Source of the DNA: Leisingera sp. ANG1
Lineage (GTDB): Bacteria; Pseudomonadota; Alphaproteobacteria; Rhodobacterales; Rhodobacteraceae
Direction of reading: 5' to 3'
DNA: 64,000 nt
NCBI RefSeq assembly: GCF_000203975.2
Contig: NZ_AFCF02000001.1
Location: 186,001-250,000 of the forward strand
Part shown: positions 7,139-16,419 of the stretch, in pieces
Numbering within the stretch: position 1 is the first letter of the stretch
Layout: every line of letters starts with the position of its first letter
Notes under the pieces: generated by a model
The model's input: only the letters and a program-made list of their open reading frames with translations
Told to the model about the DNA's origin: nothing
The model's database searches: none
Position numbers and translations under genes: made by a program

Positions 7139-8233
7139 ATGGCAAGCATCTTCCCCTCCCGCCGCATCCGGCGCACGCCCTTTTCCCCCGGTGTCGAGGC
7201 CGCGGGCGTCAAGGGCTATACGGTCTACAACCACATGCTGCTGGCAACGGTGTTTGACAGCCTGGAATACGACTGCGCCCATCTGAAGGAGCATGTCCAG
7301 GTCTGGGATGTCGCCTGCGAGCGCCAGGTCAGCATTAAAGGTCCCGATGCGCTGCGTCTGATGAAGCTGATCAGCCCGCGCGACATGGACAAGATGGCAG
7401 ACGACCAGTGCTACTATGTGCCGACGGTCGATCACAACGGCGGCATGCTGAACGATCCGGTGGCGGTGAAACTGGCCGCGGATCATTACTGGCTGTCGCT
7501 TGCCGATGGCGACCTGCTGCAGTTTGCGCTGGGGATCGCCATTGCCAAGGGCTTCGACGTGGAGATCACGGAGCCCGATGTCTCACCCCTGGCGGTGCAG
7601 GGCCCGAAGGCGGATGACCTTATGGCCCGCGTGTTCGGCGAAACGGTGCGCGATATCCGGTTCTTCCGCTACAAGCGTCTGGACTTCCAGGGGGCAGAGC
7701 TCGTGGTGGCGCGCTCCGGCTGGTCCAAGCAGGGCGGCTTTGAGGTCTATGTCGAAGGTTCGGATCTGGGGATGCCGCTGTGGAACGCGTTGTTCGCCGC
7801 TGGTGAAGACCTGAACGTGCGGGCGGGCTGCCCCAATGCGATCGAGCGGATCGAGAGCGGGCTGCTGAGCTATGGCAATGACATGACCCGCGCAAACACG
7901 CCGTATGAATGCGGGCTGGGCAAGTTCTGCAATTCGCCGGAAGACTACATTGGCAAGTCCGCACTGTCAGAGCAGGCGGCAAACGGGCCGCAACGTCAGA
8001 TCCGGCCGCTGGTGATCGGCGGGCAGATCCCGCCCTGCCTGGACGCCTGGCCGCTTTTTGCGGACGGGCGCCGGGTTGGAGAGGTCGGCTCGGCCATTTT
8101 CTCACCTGAATTTCAGGTGAACGCCGCGATAGGCATGGTGGACCGGTCTCATTGGGCGCCGGGCACTGCGTTGGAAGTTGAGACACCGGCAGGAATGCTG
8201 CCGGCAACAGTTCAGGAGAAGTTCTGGCGGTGA
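7139..8233 (+). CDS. dmdA: Dimethylsulfoniopropionate demethylase
   Basis: Transfers a methyl group from DMSP to tetrahydrofolate, giving methylmercaptopropionate; first step of the demethylation route, cytosolic. 364 aa, the usual DmdA length, built of GcvT-type N- and C-terminal domains. The sequence closely follows the Roseobacter DmdA pattern as I know it: MASIFPSRRIRRTPFSPGVE, VYNHMLLATVFDSL, VQVWDVACERQVSI, then YYVPTVDHNGGMLNDPVAVK and MVDRSHWAPGTALE near the end. The ATG at 7139 has GGAG at 8 nt; the in-frame ATG at 7085 is a poorer choice. Followed by acuI in the same direction with a 100-bp gap. DmdA-like aminomethyltransferases are the alternative but the neighbours support DmdA. 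Confidence 0.95.
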   Translation: MASIFPSRRIRRTPFSPGVEAAGVKGYTVYNHMLLATVFDSLEYDCAHLKEHVQVWDVACERQVSIKGPDALRLMKLISPRDMDKMADDQCYYVPTVDHNGGMLNDPVAVKLAADHYWLSLADGDLLQFALGIAIAKGFDVEITEPDVSPLAVQGPKADDLMARVFGETVRDIRFFRYKRLDFQGAELVVARSGWSKQGGFEVYVEGSDLGMPLWNALFAAGEDLNVRAGCPNAIERIESGLLSYGNDMTRANTPYECGLGKFCNSPEDYIGKSALSEQAANGPQRQIRPLVIGGQIPPCLDAWPLFADGRRVGEVGSAIFSPEFQVNAAIGMVDRSHWAPGTALEVETPAGMLPATVQEKFWR

Positions 8234-8333
8234 TGCAAAGCGCCGGGGGCGCTGCTCCCGCCGCTGCTCCCCAGGGATAATTTGGGCCAGATGAACACTG
8301 GATCTGGTTCGCGGTACAGGAAAGGATGGCAAG

Positions 8334-9326
8334 ATGTTCAATGCACTGGTGGTGAACAAGGACGAAGACAGCGGCAAGACTTCTGCGGCGGTGGAGCAGA
8401 TCAGCCTGGATCAGCTGCCCGAGGGCGAGGTGACCGTGGCCGTGGAATACTCCACCGTGAACTACAAGGACGGGCTGTGCATCGGGCCGGGCGGCGGGCT
8501 GGTGCGCAAGTACCCGCATGTGCCGGGCATCGACTTTGCCGGCACCGTCGAAGCGTCCTCAGATGACCGCTACAAACCGGGCGACAAGGTTGTGCTGACC
8601 GGCTGGCGCGTGGGCGAGGCCCATTGGGGTGGCTACAGCCAGAAAGCCAACGTACGCGCCGACTGGCTTGTGCCGCTGCCCGAAGGTTTGAACAGCCGCC
8701 AGGCAATGGCCGTGGGCACCGCGGGCTTTACCGCCATGCTGGCAGTGATGGCGCTGGAGGATCACGGGCTGGAACCCGGCCATGGCCCGGTGCTGGTGAC
8801 AGGCGCGGCAGGCGGTGTCGGCTCTGTCGCCACCGCGATCCTGGCAAACCTGGGCTATGAGGTCGCCGGGGTCACCGGCCGTCCGGAAACCGCAGACTAC
8901 CTGAAATCGCTGGGGGCAACGCAGATTGTTGCGCGGGAGGAGATCAACGAGACCACCAAGCGCCCGCTGGAGAGCGAATCCTGGGCAGGCTGCGTAGACG
9001 CGGTGGGCGGGGCTATGCTGGCCCGCGTGCTGGGGCAGATGAAATACGGCGCCTCGGTGGCTGCGGTCGGCCTGGCGGGCGGCGCGGCGCTGCCTGCGAC
9101 CGTGATCCCCTTCCTGCTGCGCGGCGTGAACCTCTTGGGCATCGACTCGGTCATGCAGCCCTATGACAACCGCGTCCGTGCGTGGCAGCGCATCGCCAGC
9201 GACCTGCCGATGGACAAGCTGGAGGCGATGATCCAGCCCGCGGCCCTCAGCGATTTGCCGCAATTGGGCGCGGACATCCTCAAGGGTCAGGTCAAGGGCC
9301 GGGTGGTGGTGGACGTGAACGCCTAA
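8334..9326 (+). CDS. acuI: Acrylyl-CoA reductase (NADPH), AcuI
   Basis: Reduces acryloyl-CoA to propionyl-CoA, which detoxifies acryloyl-CoA and disposes of the C3 skeleton of DMSP. 330 aa of the medium-chain dehydrogenase/reductase superfamily, YhdH branch: N-terminal GroES-like domain (EYSTVNYKDGLC, PGIDFAGTVE) and a Rossmann domain with VTGAAGGVGSVATAILANLG. No zinc-ligand cluster is seen, as expected for quinone-oxidoreductase-like members. AGGAAAGGA precedes the start. The dmdA-acuI order is known from other Roseobacters, where the pair is co-expressed. A terminator follows. Confidence 0.94.
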   Translation: MFNALVVNKDEDSGKTSAAVEQISLDQLPEGEVTVAVEYSTVNYKDGLCIGPGGGLVRKYPHVPGIDFAGTVEASSDDRYKPGDKVVLTGWRVGEAHWGGYSQKANVRADWLVPLPEGLNSRQAMAVGTAGFTAMLAVMALEDHGLEPGHGPVLVTGAAGGVGSVATAILANLGYEVAGVTGRPETADYLKSLGATQIVAREEINETTKRPLESESWAGCVDAVGGAMLARVLGQMKYGASVAAVGLAGGAALPATVIPFLLRGVNLLGIDSVMQPYDNRVRAWQRIASDLPMDKLEAMIQPAALSDLPQLGADILKGQVKGRVVVDVNA

Positions 9327-9356
9327 ATCCTTATAATAGCTTGCATCTGTCGGAAG

Positions 9357-9384
9357 ACGCGCGGCGATGTCCGCGCGTTTTTTA
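9357..9384 (+). terminator. Intrinsic terminator of dmdA-acuI
   Basis: ACGCGCGG (9357-9364) and CCGCGCGT (9371-9378) form an 8-bp GC-rich stem with a 6-nt loop followed by TTTTTT. It separates the BCCT gene into its own transcription unit, unless read-through occurs. Confidence 0.9.
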
Positions 9385-9618
9385 TTCTGTAAGGGCGGCC
9401 CCAATATCGGGCTGCGGTGTTTCCGGGCAGTCTTTCGGGCTGCATTGCCCCGCGGTGCCCGGGCAGACGCCCATAGGCCGCAATAAATCTGAATACCCGG
9501 GCATGATCCGATTTGCCGCCCTTTATCCGCTCATTGCCGCGGACAAGGCGGCGCGCCGCCTCCTCCGAGAGCGCAAACGGAGGTTTGCCCGGCAAAGCAA
9601 TTTGGGAAGGAGGCCGCA

Positions 9619-11259
9619 ATGGCTGACGAAACCACCAATCAGGGTATCCCCGCCCCGGAGGGCGAGGCAGATATCATCGACACCGAATACGAGATCGGCC
9701 AGGACAATATCGAAACCCAGATCGGCCCGTTCGGGGTCGACATCCACAATCCGGTGTTCCTGGTGTCCGGCCTGGTCATTGTGGCCTTTGTGTTTTACGC
9801 GCTGGCGCTGCCGGAACAAGCCGGCGCCTTTTTTAACTGGCTGCGCCCAGCGGTCACCAGCAGTTTTGACTGGTTCTTCTTCGGCGCCGCCGACCTGTTT
9901 GTCCTGTTCTGCCTGTTTCTGATCGTCTCCCCCTGGGGCAAGGTCCGCCTGGGCGGCAATGAGGCCACACCGGATTACAACTACCTAGGCTGGTTCGCGA
10001 TGCTGTTTGCCGCAGGCATGGGCATTGGCCTCATGTTCTATGGCGTCAGCGAACCGATGAGCCATTTCTCCACCGCTTTCGGCGGAACTGCCGTGTCAGA
10101 GGGCGGCGGCGCCCGCACCGACTGGGCACCGCTGGGTGCTGCAGCGGGGGATGAGGCCGAGGCGGTGCGCCTGGGGATGGCCGCGACGATCTTCCATTGG
10201 GGGCTTCACCCCTGGGCAATATACGCCATTGTGGCGCTGGCCCTGGCTCTGTTCACCTATAACAAGGGACTGCCGCTCACGATCCGCTCTGCCTTTTACC
10301 CGATCTTCGGCGAGCGTGTCTGGGGCTGGACTGGCCACGTCATCGACATCCTGGCGGTTTTTGCCACGCTGTTCGGCCTTGCGACCTCGCTTGGCTTCGG
10401 TGCGACCCAGGCCAACGCAGGCCTGAATGAGCTGTTCGGCGTGCCGACCGGCGCCACCACCGAGGTGATCCTGATTACCGCTATTACCGCTGTTGCGCTG
10501 ATCTCGGTGCTGCGCGGGCTGGACGGCGGCGTGAAGGTGCTGTCGGAGATCAACATGGGGCTGGCCTTCCTGTTGCTGATCTTCGTGCTGCTGGTTGGCC
10601 CGACCATGGCCATCCTGACAGGTTTTGCCGCCAGCCTGATGGCCTATGTCGAATATCTGCCGGCACTCTCCAACCCGATCGGGCGCGAGGATGTGAACTT
10701 CAGTCAGGGCTGGACCGCCTTTTACTGGGCCTGGTGGATCAGCTGGTCGCCGTTTGTGGGCATGTTCATCGCCCGCGTCAGCCGCGGCCGCACCGTGCGG
10801 GAGTTTGTGATCTGCGTGCTGCTGATCCCCAGCCTCGTCTGCGTCCTTTGGATGAGCGTCTTTGGCGGCACCGCTATTCATCAGGTGCTGTCTGACGGCT
10901 TCACCGGGGCGCAGGACGCGGCGCTTGAACTCAAACTGTTCAAGATGCTGGGTGAGCTGCCGCTGGCCGGCATCACCTCCTTTGTCGGCATCGTGCTGGT
11001 GGTGGTGTTCTTCGTGACCTCGTCGGACTCCGGTTCGCTGGTGATCGACACCATCACCGCTGGCGGCAAGGTCGACGCGCCGGTGCCGCAGCGGGTGTTC
11101 TGGTGCATCTTCGAGGGTGCCGTTGCCATCGTGCTGCTGCTCGGCGGCGGTCTTGGCGCGTTGCAGGCGATGGTGATCTCGACCGGGCTGCCGTTCACAG
11201 TGGTCTTGCTGCTGATGTGCTGGGCCATCTTCCGGGGCCTGCAGACAGAGGCACGCTGA
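9619..11259 (+). CDS. BCCT-family transporter, candidate DMSP/betaine importer
   Basis: 546 aa secondary transporter of the betaine/carnitine/choline family with about 12 membrane segments after a 50-residue acidic cytosolic N-terminus. Family hallmarks are FAAGMGIGLMFYGVSEP (segment 3), the Gly/aromatic-rich signature WAWWISWSPFVGMFIARVSR with GRT following, and TSSDSGSLVIDT near segment 10. GGAGG lies at ideal distance. It is separated from acuI by a terminator but lies 290 bp downstream, and BCCT carriers import DMSP in related bacteria, so DMSP or glycine betaine is the likely substrate. The sequence cannot distinguish them. Confidence 0.9.
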   Translation: MADETTNQGIPAPEGEADIIDTEYEIGQDNIETQIGPFGVDIHNPVFLVSGLVIVAFVFYALALPEQAGAFFNWLRPAVTSSFDWFFFGAADLFVLFCLFLIVSPWGKVRLGGNEATPDYNYLGWFAMLFAAGMGIGLMFYGVSEPMSHFSTAFGGTAVSEGGGARTDWAPLGAAAGDEAEAVRLGMAATIFHWGLHPWAIYAIVALALALFTYNKGLPLTIRSAFYPIFGERVWGWTGHVIDILAVFATLFGLATSLGFGATQANAGLNELFGVPTGATTEVILITAITAVALISVLRGLDGGVKVLSEINMGLAFLLLIFVLLVGPTMAILTGFAASLMAYVEYLPALSNPIGREDVNFSQGWTAFYWAWWISWSPFVGMFIARVSRGRTVREFVICVLLIPSLVCVLWMSVFGGTAIHQVLSDGFTGAQDAALELKLFKMLGELPLAGITSFVGIVLVVVFFVTSSDSGSLVIDTITAGGKVDAPVPQRVFWCIFEGAVAIVLLLGGGLGALQAMVISTGLPFTVVLLLMCWAIFRGLQTEAR

Positions 11260-11279
11260 GGCAGCTTGCCATGAATGAC

Positions 11280-11316
11280 AGAACACCCCGGCAAACCTGC
11301 CGGGGTGTTCTCTTTG
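11280..11316 (+). terminator. Intrinsic terminator of the BCCT gene
   Basis: A 14-bp perfect stem, AGAACACCCCGGCA (11280-11293) and its complement (11298-11311), with a 4-nt loop, then CTTTGTC. It lies between convergent genes and may serve both. Confidence 0.85.
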
Positions 11317-11697
11317 TCAGCTATTGTACTTGAAGAACCCGAGCGAGTTGCCGTCCGGATCAATGGCATAGAAGAACCGCCCGGGCGGGATCTCGATGGT
11401 TTCGGAGACCACCTTGCCGCCGGCATCCGTGATCCGCTCCATCACGTCTTCCAGTTCGCCTTCTGCAGTCAGATGCAGAGTTGGGCCGCGGCCGTCGCCT
11501 GCGGGTTTGCCGGGGTAGAGATGCAAGGCAACGCCCGTGGCTTGATCCGCGGGTTTGAACATCGCAATCGGGTTGGGGCCGCTGCTGTCGATGCTCAGAT
11601 CGGCCCCCGTCACCTTGCTGTAAAACGTGACCGCCGCGTCCAGGTCGCTGACGGGCAGTTCGCCCCAGACCAGAAAATCTTTGGGAGTAAAGGCCAT
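11317..11697 (-). CDS. VOC-fold (glyoxalase/bleomycin resistance-like) protein
   Basis: 126 aa, one vicinal-oxygen-chelate module: VWGELPVSDLDAAVTFYSKV at the start, GVALHLYPGKP in the middle and the C-terminal FFYAIDPDGNSLGFFKYN. The terminal 'AIDPDGN-x-LG' pattern is typical of small metalloenzymes and antibiotic-binding proteins. GGAGGATACATT precedes the ATG. Substrate unknown; it stands alone, divergent from the aminotransferase at 11959. Confidence 0.85.
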   Translation of the reverse strand: MAFTPKDFLVWGELPVSDLDAAVTFYSKVTGADLSIDSSGPNPIAMFKPADQATGVALHLYPGKPAGDGRGPTLHLTAEGELEDVMERITDAGGKVVSETIEIPPGRFFYAIDPDGNSLGFFKYNS

Positions 11698-11958
11698 AAT
11701 GTATCCTCCATGAGTTGATGCCGCCAGACTGCCATGCCCTGATGACAGTTTCCGGCATCAGCCTTGCCGCTTGACCGGACCTCAGCCGCTACGTTACGAC
11801 CCTCGTGTCCTGCTATGGCTTTTCCGCCTTGCAGGGCTGCCTGCGATCCCTCAATCCTTGTGCGGGAGCGCGGCTCGGCTGGAAGACCTGCCATGTTCGG
11901 GGTGATCCCTGGCATGTGCCGGTCGCCCCCTGAACCGCAGCGATTGAGGAGACACGCG

Positions 11959-13182
11959 ATGAGCGTTTTGGATATTGATTTCGTCCGGGCACAGTTCCCC
12001 GCCTTTGCAGAACCCAGCCTTGAAGGGCAGGCGTTCTTTGAAAATGCCGGCGGGTCCTACACCTGCCGCCATGTGATTGACCGGCTGACCCGTTTCTACA
12101 CCCAGCGCAAGGTGCAGCCCTATGCGCCCTATGAGGCGTCCCGTCTGGGCGGCGAGGAAATGGACGAAGCCCGCACCCGTCTGGCTGCGCTGATGGGGGT
12201 CGCTACGGATGAGCTGAGCTTTGGCCCCTCGACCACCCAAAACACCTATGTGCTGGCGCAGGCCTTCCGCAAACTGATGAAGCCGGGTGAGGCGATCATC
12301 GTCACCAACCAGGACCATGAGGCCAATACCGGCCCCTGGCGCCGCCTGGCCGAGGAGGGGATTGAGGTCCGCGAATGGCAGCTGGACCCGCAGACCGGCC
12401 ATCTGGATGTGGCGCAGCTGGAAAACCTCTTGGATGAAAACGTCCGCCTGGTCTGTTTCCCGCATTGCTCCAACGTGGTGGGGGAGATCAACCCGGTGGC
12501 AGAGATCACCGCAATGGCCCATGATGCGGGTGCCTTTGTCTGCGTTGATGGTGTCTCCTATGCGCCGCACGGGCTGCCGAACGTGGATGAACTGGGCGCC
12601 GACATCTACCTGTTCTCCTCCTACAAGACCTACGGGCCGCATCAGGGCGTCATGGTGATCCGCCGGGCGCTGGGCGAGCTGCTGCCGAACCAGGCGCATT
12701 ACTTTAACGCAGGCGACCTCTACAAACGCTTCACTCCGGCCGGCCCCGACCACGCCCAGGTGGCGGCTTCGGCCGGTATGGCGGATTATTTCGAGGCGCT
12801 GGCGATGCATCACGGCCACAGCGGCAGCGCTGCGGAGACCGGTGCCTTTGTCCACGACCTGATGCGCGCGCATGAAATCAAGCTGCTGCAGCCGCTGCTG
12901 GACGCAGTGAAGGACCGCAACGATCTGCGCCTGCTGGGTCCGTCCATCGCCGAAAACCGTGCGCCCACCGTGGCCTTGGCCCTCAGCCGTGCAGCAGAGC
13001 CGGTTGCGGCCCAGCTGGCAGAACACGGCATCATGGCAGGCGGCGGCGATTTCTACGCCGTGCGCGCGCTGAAGGCGATGGGCATCGATCCAAGCGAGGG
13101 CGTGCTGCGTATCAGCTTTACCCACTACACGTCCGAGGCAGAGGTCGCCAAACTGACCGAGGCCTTGGACCGGGTGCTGTAA
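11959..13182 (+). CDS. Class V aminotransferase / cysteine desulfurase-like PLP enzyme
   Basis: 407 aa from the ATG at 11959 (GAGGAG upstream; an in-frame ATG at 11764 gives an implausible 65-residue extension). Fold type I, class V: FENAGGSYTCRHVIDRL at the N-terminus, DELSFGPSTTQNTYVLAQA, the aspartate in FVCVDGVSYAPHGLPNV and the PLP lysine in FSSYKTYGPHQG (about residue 223). I see no obvious SufS/IscS active-site cysteine loop and no isc/suf neighbours, so it may be an aminotransferase or lyase of the wider 'cysteine desulfurase-like' subfamily rather than a sulfur donor. It is followed 24 bp later by a photolyase gene, probably co-transcribed. Confidence 0.82.
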   Translation: MSVLDIDFVRAQFPAFAEPSLEGQAFFENAGGSYTCRHVIDRLTRFYTQRKVQPYAPYEASRLGGEEMDEARTRLAALMGVATDELSFGPSTTQNTYVLAQAFRKLMKPGEAIIVTNQDHEANTGPWRRLAEEGIEVREWQLDPQTGHLDVAQLENLLDENVRLVCFPHCSNVVGEINPVAEITAMAHDAGAFVCVDGVSYAPHGLPNVDELGADIYLFSSYKTYGPHQGVMVIRRALGELLPNQAHYFNAGDLYKRFTPAGPDHAQVAASAGMADYFEALAMHHGHSGSAAETGAFVHDLMRAHEIKLLQPLLDAVKDRNDLRLLGPSIAENRAPTVALALSRAAEPVAAQLAEHGIMAGGGDFYAVRALKAMGIDPSEGVLRISFTHYTSEAEVAKLTEALDRVL

Positions 13183-13206
13183 CAGGAACCGCATAAGGAC
13201 GAAGAC

Positions 13207-14631
13207 ATGAGCAGCCGCGCCCCGGTCATTTGGTGGATCAGGCGGGACCTCCGCCTGGCAGACAATCCGGCCCTTACGGCTGCCGTGAACAGCGGCGTCC
13301 CGGTGCTGCCCGTCTACATCCTCGACGAACAGGAGGCGGCGCTGGGCGCCGCCCCCAAGTTCCGGCTTGGCCTGGGGCTGGAGCACTTTGCGACGGTTCT
13401 GGAGAAGGCAGGTTCCCGCCTGATCCTGCGCCGCGGCGCCGCACTTACGGTGCTGCGGGATCTGATCGAGGAAACCGGGGCAGGGGCCGTGCATTGGTCC
13501 CGCCTCTATGATCCGCAGGCCATTACCCGCGATACCGAGATCAAACAGCAGCTGAAGGCGCAGGGCATCACCGCAAATTCCCACGGCGGACGGCTGCTGT
13601 TCGAACCCTGGACCGTCGAGACCAAGACCGGCGGCAAGTACAAGGTCTTCACCCCGTTCTGGAAATCCGTGCGGGTGCGCGGCGTGGACAGCCTGCTGCC
13701 TGCGCCGGGTAAACTGCCCGCGCCGGACAGATGGCCGGCCAGTGATGACCTCTCTGCATGGAACATGGGCGCCGCCATGCGCCGCGGCGCCGAGGTTGTG
13801 GCCCGGTATTGCCGCGTGGGCGAGGCGGCAGCGCAGGACCGCCTGGACGAATTCCTGCAAGACAAGGTGTCTGCCTACAAAGACCGCCGCGACTTTCCGG
13901 GTGAGGATGCAACCTCCGGCCTGTCGGAAAACCTCGCCTGGGGGGAAATCAGCCCGCATCGTTTGTGGCACCGGGGCCGGGCAGCGATGGAGCAGGCCAG
14001 CCAGGGGGCTGAGACCTTCCTGAAAGAGGTGGTCTGGCGCGAGTTTGCTTACCACCTGATGTACCACTCGCCGCATATCCTGACCGCCAGCTGGCGCGAG
14101 GAGTGGCAGGATTTCCCCTGGTCGCAGGAAGTTACGCCGCAAGTGCAGGCCTGGCAGCGTGGCCAGACCGGATACGGCTTTGTCGATGCCGCCATGCGGG
14201 AGCTCTATGTGACAGGCAAGATGCACAACCGCGCCCGCATGATCGTCGCAAGTTTCCTGACCAAGCATTTGATGACGCAGTGGAAAATTGGCATGGAGTG
14301 GTTCGCGGACACGCTGGTGGACTGGGACCCGGCCTCCAACGCCATGGGCTGGCAATGGGTAGCTGGCTCCGGCCCCGATGCGGCACCTTTCTTCCGCGTG
14401 TTCAACCCGTCGGGCCAGCTGGACAGATTCGACCCCTCCGGCGCCTACACCAGCCGCTGGATTGCCGAAGGCCAGGGCAAGCCTCCGCAAACCGCGCTGG
14501 ATTTCTACGACGCCGCTCCGCGGTCCTGGGACCTCTCACCGGAGATGGCGCGGGTAGAGCCAATCATCAGCCTGCAGGCTGGCCGGGACCGCGCGCTCAC
14601 GGCTTATCACGACAATCGTGACAGCCGCTAA
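13207..14631 (+). CDS. phrB: Deoxyribodipyrimidine photolyase (cryptochrome/photolyase class I)
   Basis: 474 aa. The N-terminal Rossmann domain (VIWWIRRDLRLADNPAL) binds the antenna chromophore; the C-terminal helical domain binds FAD. The FAD/DNA-binding block WQWVAGSGPDAAPFFRVFNP with RFDPSGAYTSRWI is complete, and the tryptophans expected for photoreduction are present (WREFAYHLMYH, MGWQWVAGSG). It repairs UV-made pyrimidine dimers using blue light. A 6-4 or cryptochrome role is less likely: the sequence resembles the bacterial CPD group. Starts after AAGGACGAAGAC, 24 bp behind the upstream gene. Confidence 0.92.
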   Translation: MSSRAPVIWWIRRDLRLADNPALTAAVNSGVPVLPVYILDEQEAALGAAPKFRLGLGLEHFATVLEKAGSRLILRRGAALTVLRDLIEETGAGAVHWSRLYDPQAITRDTEIKQQLKAQGITANSHGGRLLFEPWTVETKTGGKYKVFTPFWKSVRVRGVDSLLPAPGKLPAPDRWPASDDLSAWNMGAAMRRGAEVVARYCRVGEAAAQDRLDEFLQDKVSAYKDRRDFPGEDATSGLSENLAWGEISPHRLWHRGRAAMEQASQGAETFLKEVVWREFAYHLMYHSPHILTASWREEWQDFPWSQEVTPQVQAWQRGQTGYGFVDAAMRELYVTGKMHNRARMIVASFLTKHLMTQWKIGMEWFADTLVDWDPASNAMGWQWVAGSGPDAAPFFRVFNPSGQLDRFDPSGAYTSRWIAEGQGKPPQTALDFYDAAPRSWDLSPEMARVEPIISLQAGRDRALTAYHDNRDSR

Positions 14632-14713
14632 CACACAGTTTTCTTGCCTCAAAGCCCCCTCCGGCCTAGCTTTTTCCTTGTAGCACGCCCGTATCCTGCA
14701 CAGGGGGAAGCGA

Positions 14714-15919
14714 ATGAAGCTCACGTCCGTTGAGGGCCAGAAAGACCTGCCGCGCTATTTTCCGGCAGTGTTTGCCAAAGTGAAGGCCATGGAGGTTGGG
14801 CAGCTGGATATCCAGCTGCCGGACGGGCGCATTTTCACCGCCAAGGGCCGGAACCCAGGTCCGGCTGCAGACCTGATCATCCACCATCCCGACTGTTTTG
14901 CCCGCCTGATCCGTGAGGGCGACCTGGGATTCTCCGACGCATATCTGGAGGGCTGGTGGAGCACCACGGACCTGCAGGCCTTTATGGACCTGGTGCATAT
15001 GGGCGCGGATACCGTCTATGACGGGTTCCCGGGTCAGGGGCTGGCGCGGGCTTACGAACGTTTCCGCTTCTGGCTGCACCGCAACCACAAGCGCCAGGCG
15101 AAGAAGAACATTTCCTATCACTATGACCTGGGCAATGATTTCTACCGGCTGTGGCTGGATGACACGATGACCTATTCCAGCGCCCTGTTCCGCAGCGGCC
15201 AGGACAGCCTGGAGGCGGCGCAAACCGCAAAATACGCCTCGCTGGTGGATCAGATGGGGGTGCAGCCCGGCGATCACGTGCTGGAGGTCGGCTGCGGCTG
15301 GGGCGGCTTTGCCGAATACGCCGCCAGGGAGCGCGGGTTGAAAGTGACCGGCCTGACAATCAGTAAGGAACAGTTAAGGTTTGCCCGGCAACGTATTGAA
15401 AAAGCCGGGCTTTCCGGCCAGGTGGAGCTGCGTCTGCAGGACTACCGCGACTGCCGCGGCCAATTCGACGGCATCGCCTCGATCGAGATGTTCGAGGCGG
15501 TGGGAGAGAAATACTGGCCTGCTTACTTCGGTGCCATCCGCGACCGGCTGAAACCCGGCGGCAAGGCCACCCTGCAGATCATCACCGTCGCCGACCGCAG
15601 ATGGGAGATTTACCGCAAGGGGGTTGATTTCATCCAGAAACACATCTTCCCCGGCGGCATGCTGCCATCCCCGGCTGTGCTGCGCGGTCAGGTGGAAAGG
15701 GCAGGCCTTGGAGTTGTGAAGTCAATTGAATTCGGCAACAGCTATGATCTGACGCTCAGACGCTGGCACGAGACTTTCAATGCCCGCTGGGAGCAGATCG
15801 CAGGCCTGGGGTTTGATGAGCGTTTCCACAAGATGTGGAACTTTTACCTCACTTCCTGCGCGGCTGCCTTTAAGACTGGAAATTGCGATGTGACGCAGAT
15901 TACAGTTGCTCATCGCTGA
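14714..15919 (+). CDS. Cyclopropane-fatty-acid synthase-like SAM methyltransferase
   Basis: 401 aa, membrane-lipid modifying family that methylenates unsaturated acyl chains using S-adenosylmethionine. An N-terminal ~110-residue domain precedes the catalytic domain, which opens with the Cfa signature NISYHYDLGNDFYRLWLDDT, then the SAM-binding loop VLEVGCGWGGFAEYAA and the SIEMFEAVGEKYWPAYF region carrying the bicarbonate/active-site glutamate. The C-terminus (HETFNARWEQI) also fits. GGGGGAAG precedes the start. It lies 30 bp upstream of trgA in the same direction. Variants in this family methylate differently (for example furan fatty acid synthesis), so the exact product is not settled. Confidence 0.88.
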   Translation: MKLTSVEGQKDLPRYFPAVFAKVKAMEVGQLDIQLPDGRIFTAKGRNPGPAADLIIHHPDCFARLIREGDLGFSDAYLEGWWSTTDLQAFMDLVHMGADTVYDGFPGQGLARAYERFRFWLHRNHKRQAKKNISYHYDLGNDFYRLWLDDTMTYSSALFRSGQDSLEAAQTAKYASLVDQMGVQPGDHVLEVGCGWGGFAEYAARERGLKVTGLTISKEQLRFARQRIEKAGLSGQVELRLQDYRDCRGQFDGIASIEMFEAVGEKYWPAYFGAIRDRLKPGGKATLQIITVADRRWEIYRKGVDFIQKHIFPGGMLPSPAVLRGQVERAGLGVVKSIEFGNSYDLTLRRWHETFNARWEQIAGLGFDERFHKMWNFYLTSCAAAFKTGNCDVTQITVAHR

Positions 15920-15949
15920 CTGATCTCGTGCCACGGAACCTGACCACAC

Positions 15950-16390
15950 ATGCCCACCGGAGCCCGCCTGACTGCCGCTTTGTCTCTGGCTTTACTGGCG
16001 TTTCTCGTTTCCTTCCTGGTCATGCCGCAAATGCCCGAGGGCACGGATTTCGGATATTTCGTTCATGTGAATGTGCTGCTGGGCCTGCTGTGCGGCTGGA
16101 TATTCATGGGCCGGCGGGCAGGGGGTGGCCTGGTGCCCGCTATCAACAATGGCCTAACTGGTATGGCAGTGATGGTGCTGTGGGCCCTGTTCGTTCAGGG
16201 CACCTGGGAAATGTTCCGCCTTGCCATGCGGCACCGCTATGACGGCCCGTTTGAAGCCTTGTCGGCCATTTTCGTGATTGCGCTGGAATACTTCTTTGTT
16301 ATCGCTGTGCCGTCAGTGCTGATTCCGCTGGTGGTCGGTGGCGTTCTTGCTGGCCTCGCCACTGAAAACGCTTCCCGCCGCTGGCGCTGA
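15950..16390 (+). CDS. trgA: TrgA-family membrane protein
   Basis: 146 aa with four hydrophobic segments (about residues 8-26, 36-53, 66-85, 103-132) and a short basic end. I assign trgA because trgB and cysK follow directly, the same gene order as the tellurite-resistance locus of Rhodobacter sphaeroides. Charged residues between segments (HVNVLLGLLCGWIFMGRRAGGG) agree with that family. The molecular role of TrgA is not understood; it is an inner-membrane protein needed with TrgB for high tellurite resistance in the reference species. Confidence 0.85.
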   Translation: MPTGARLTAALSLALLAFLVSFLVMPQMPEGTDFGYFVHVNVLLGLLCGWIFMGRRAGGGLVPAINNGLTGMAVMVLWALFVQGTWEMFRLAMRHRYDGPFEALSAIFVIALEYFFVIAVPSVLIPLVVGGVLAGLATENASRRWR

Positions 16391-16419
16391 AATCTTTATC
16401 TAACAATAGGTTATTAATC

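Noticed and set aside
11851-14490. Very long minus-strand open frame (879 codons) opposite the aminotransferase and photolyase genes
   Set aside because: It spans two well-supported plus-strand genes and is a codon-bias shadow: composition is rich in His, Gln, Arg and Gly and no family pattern is seen.
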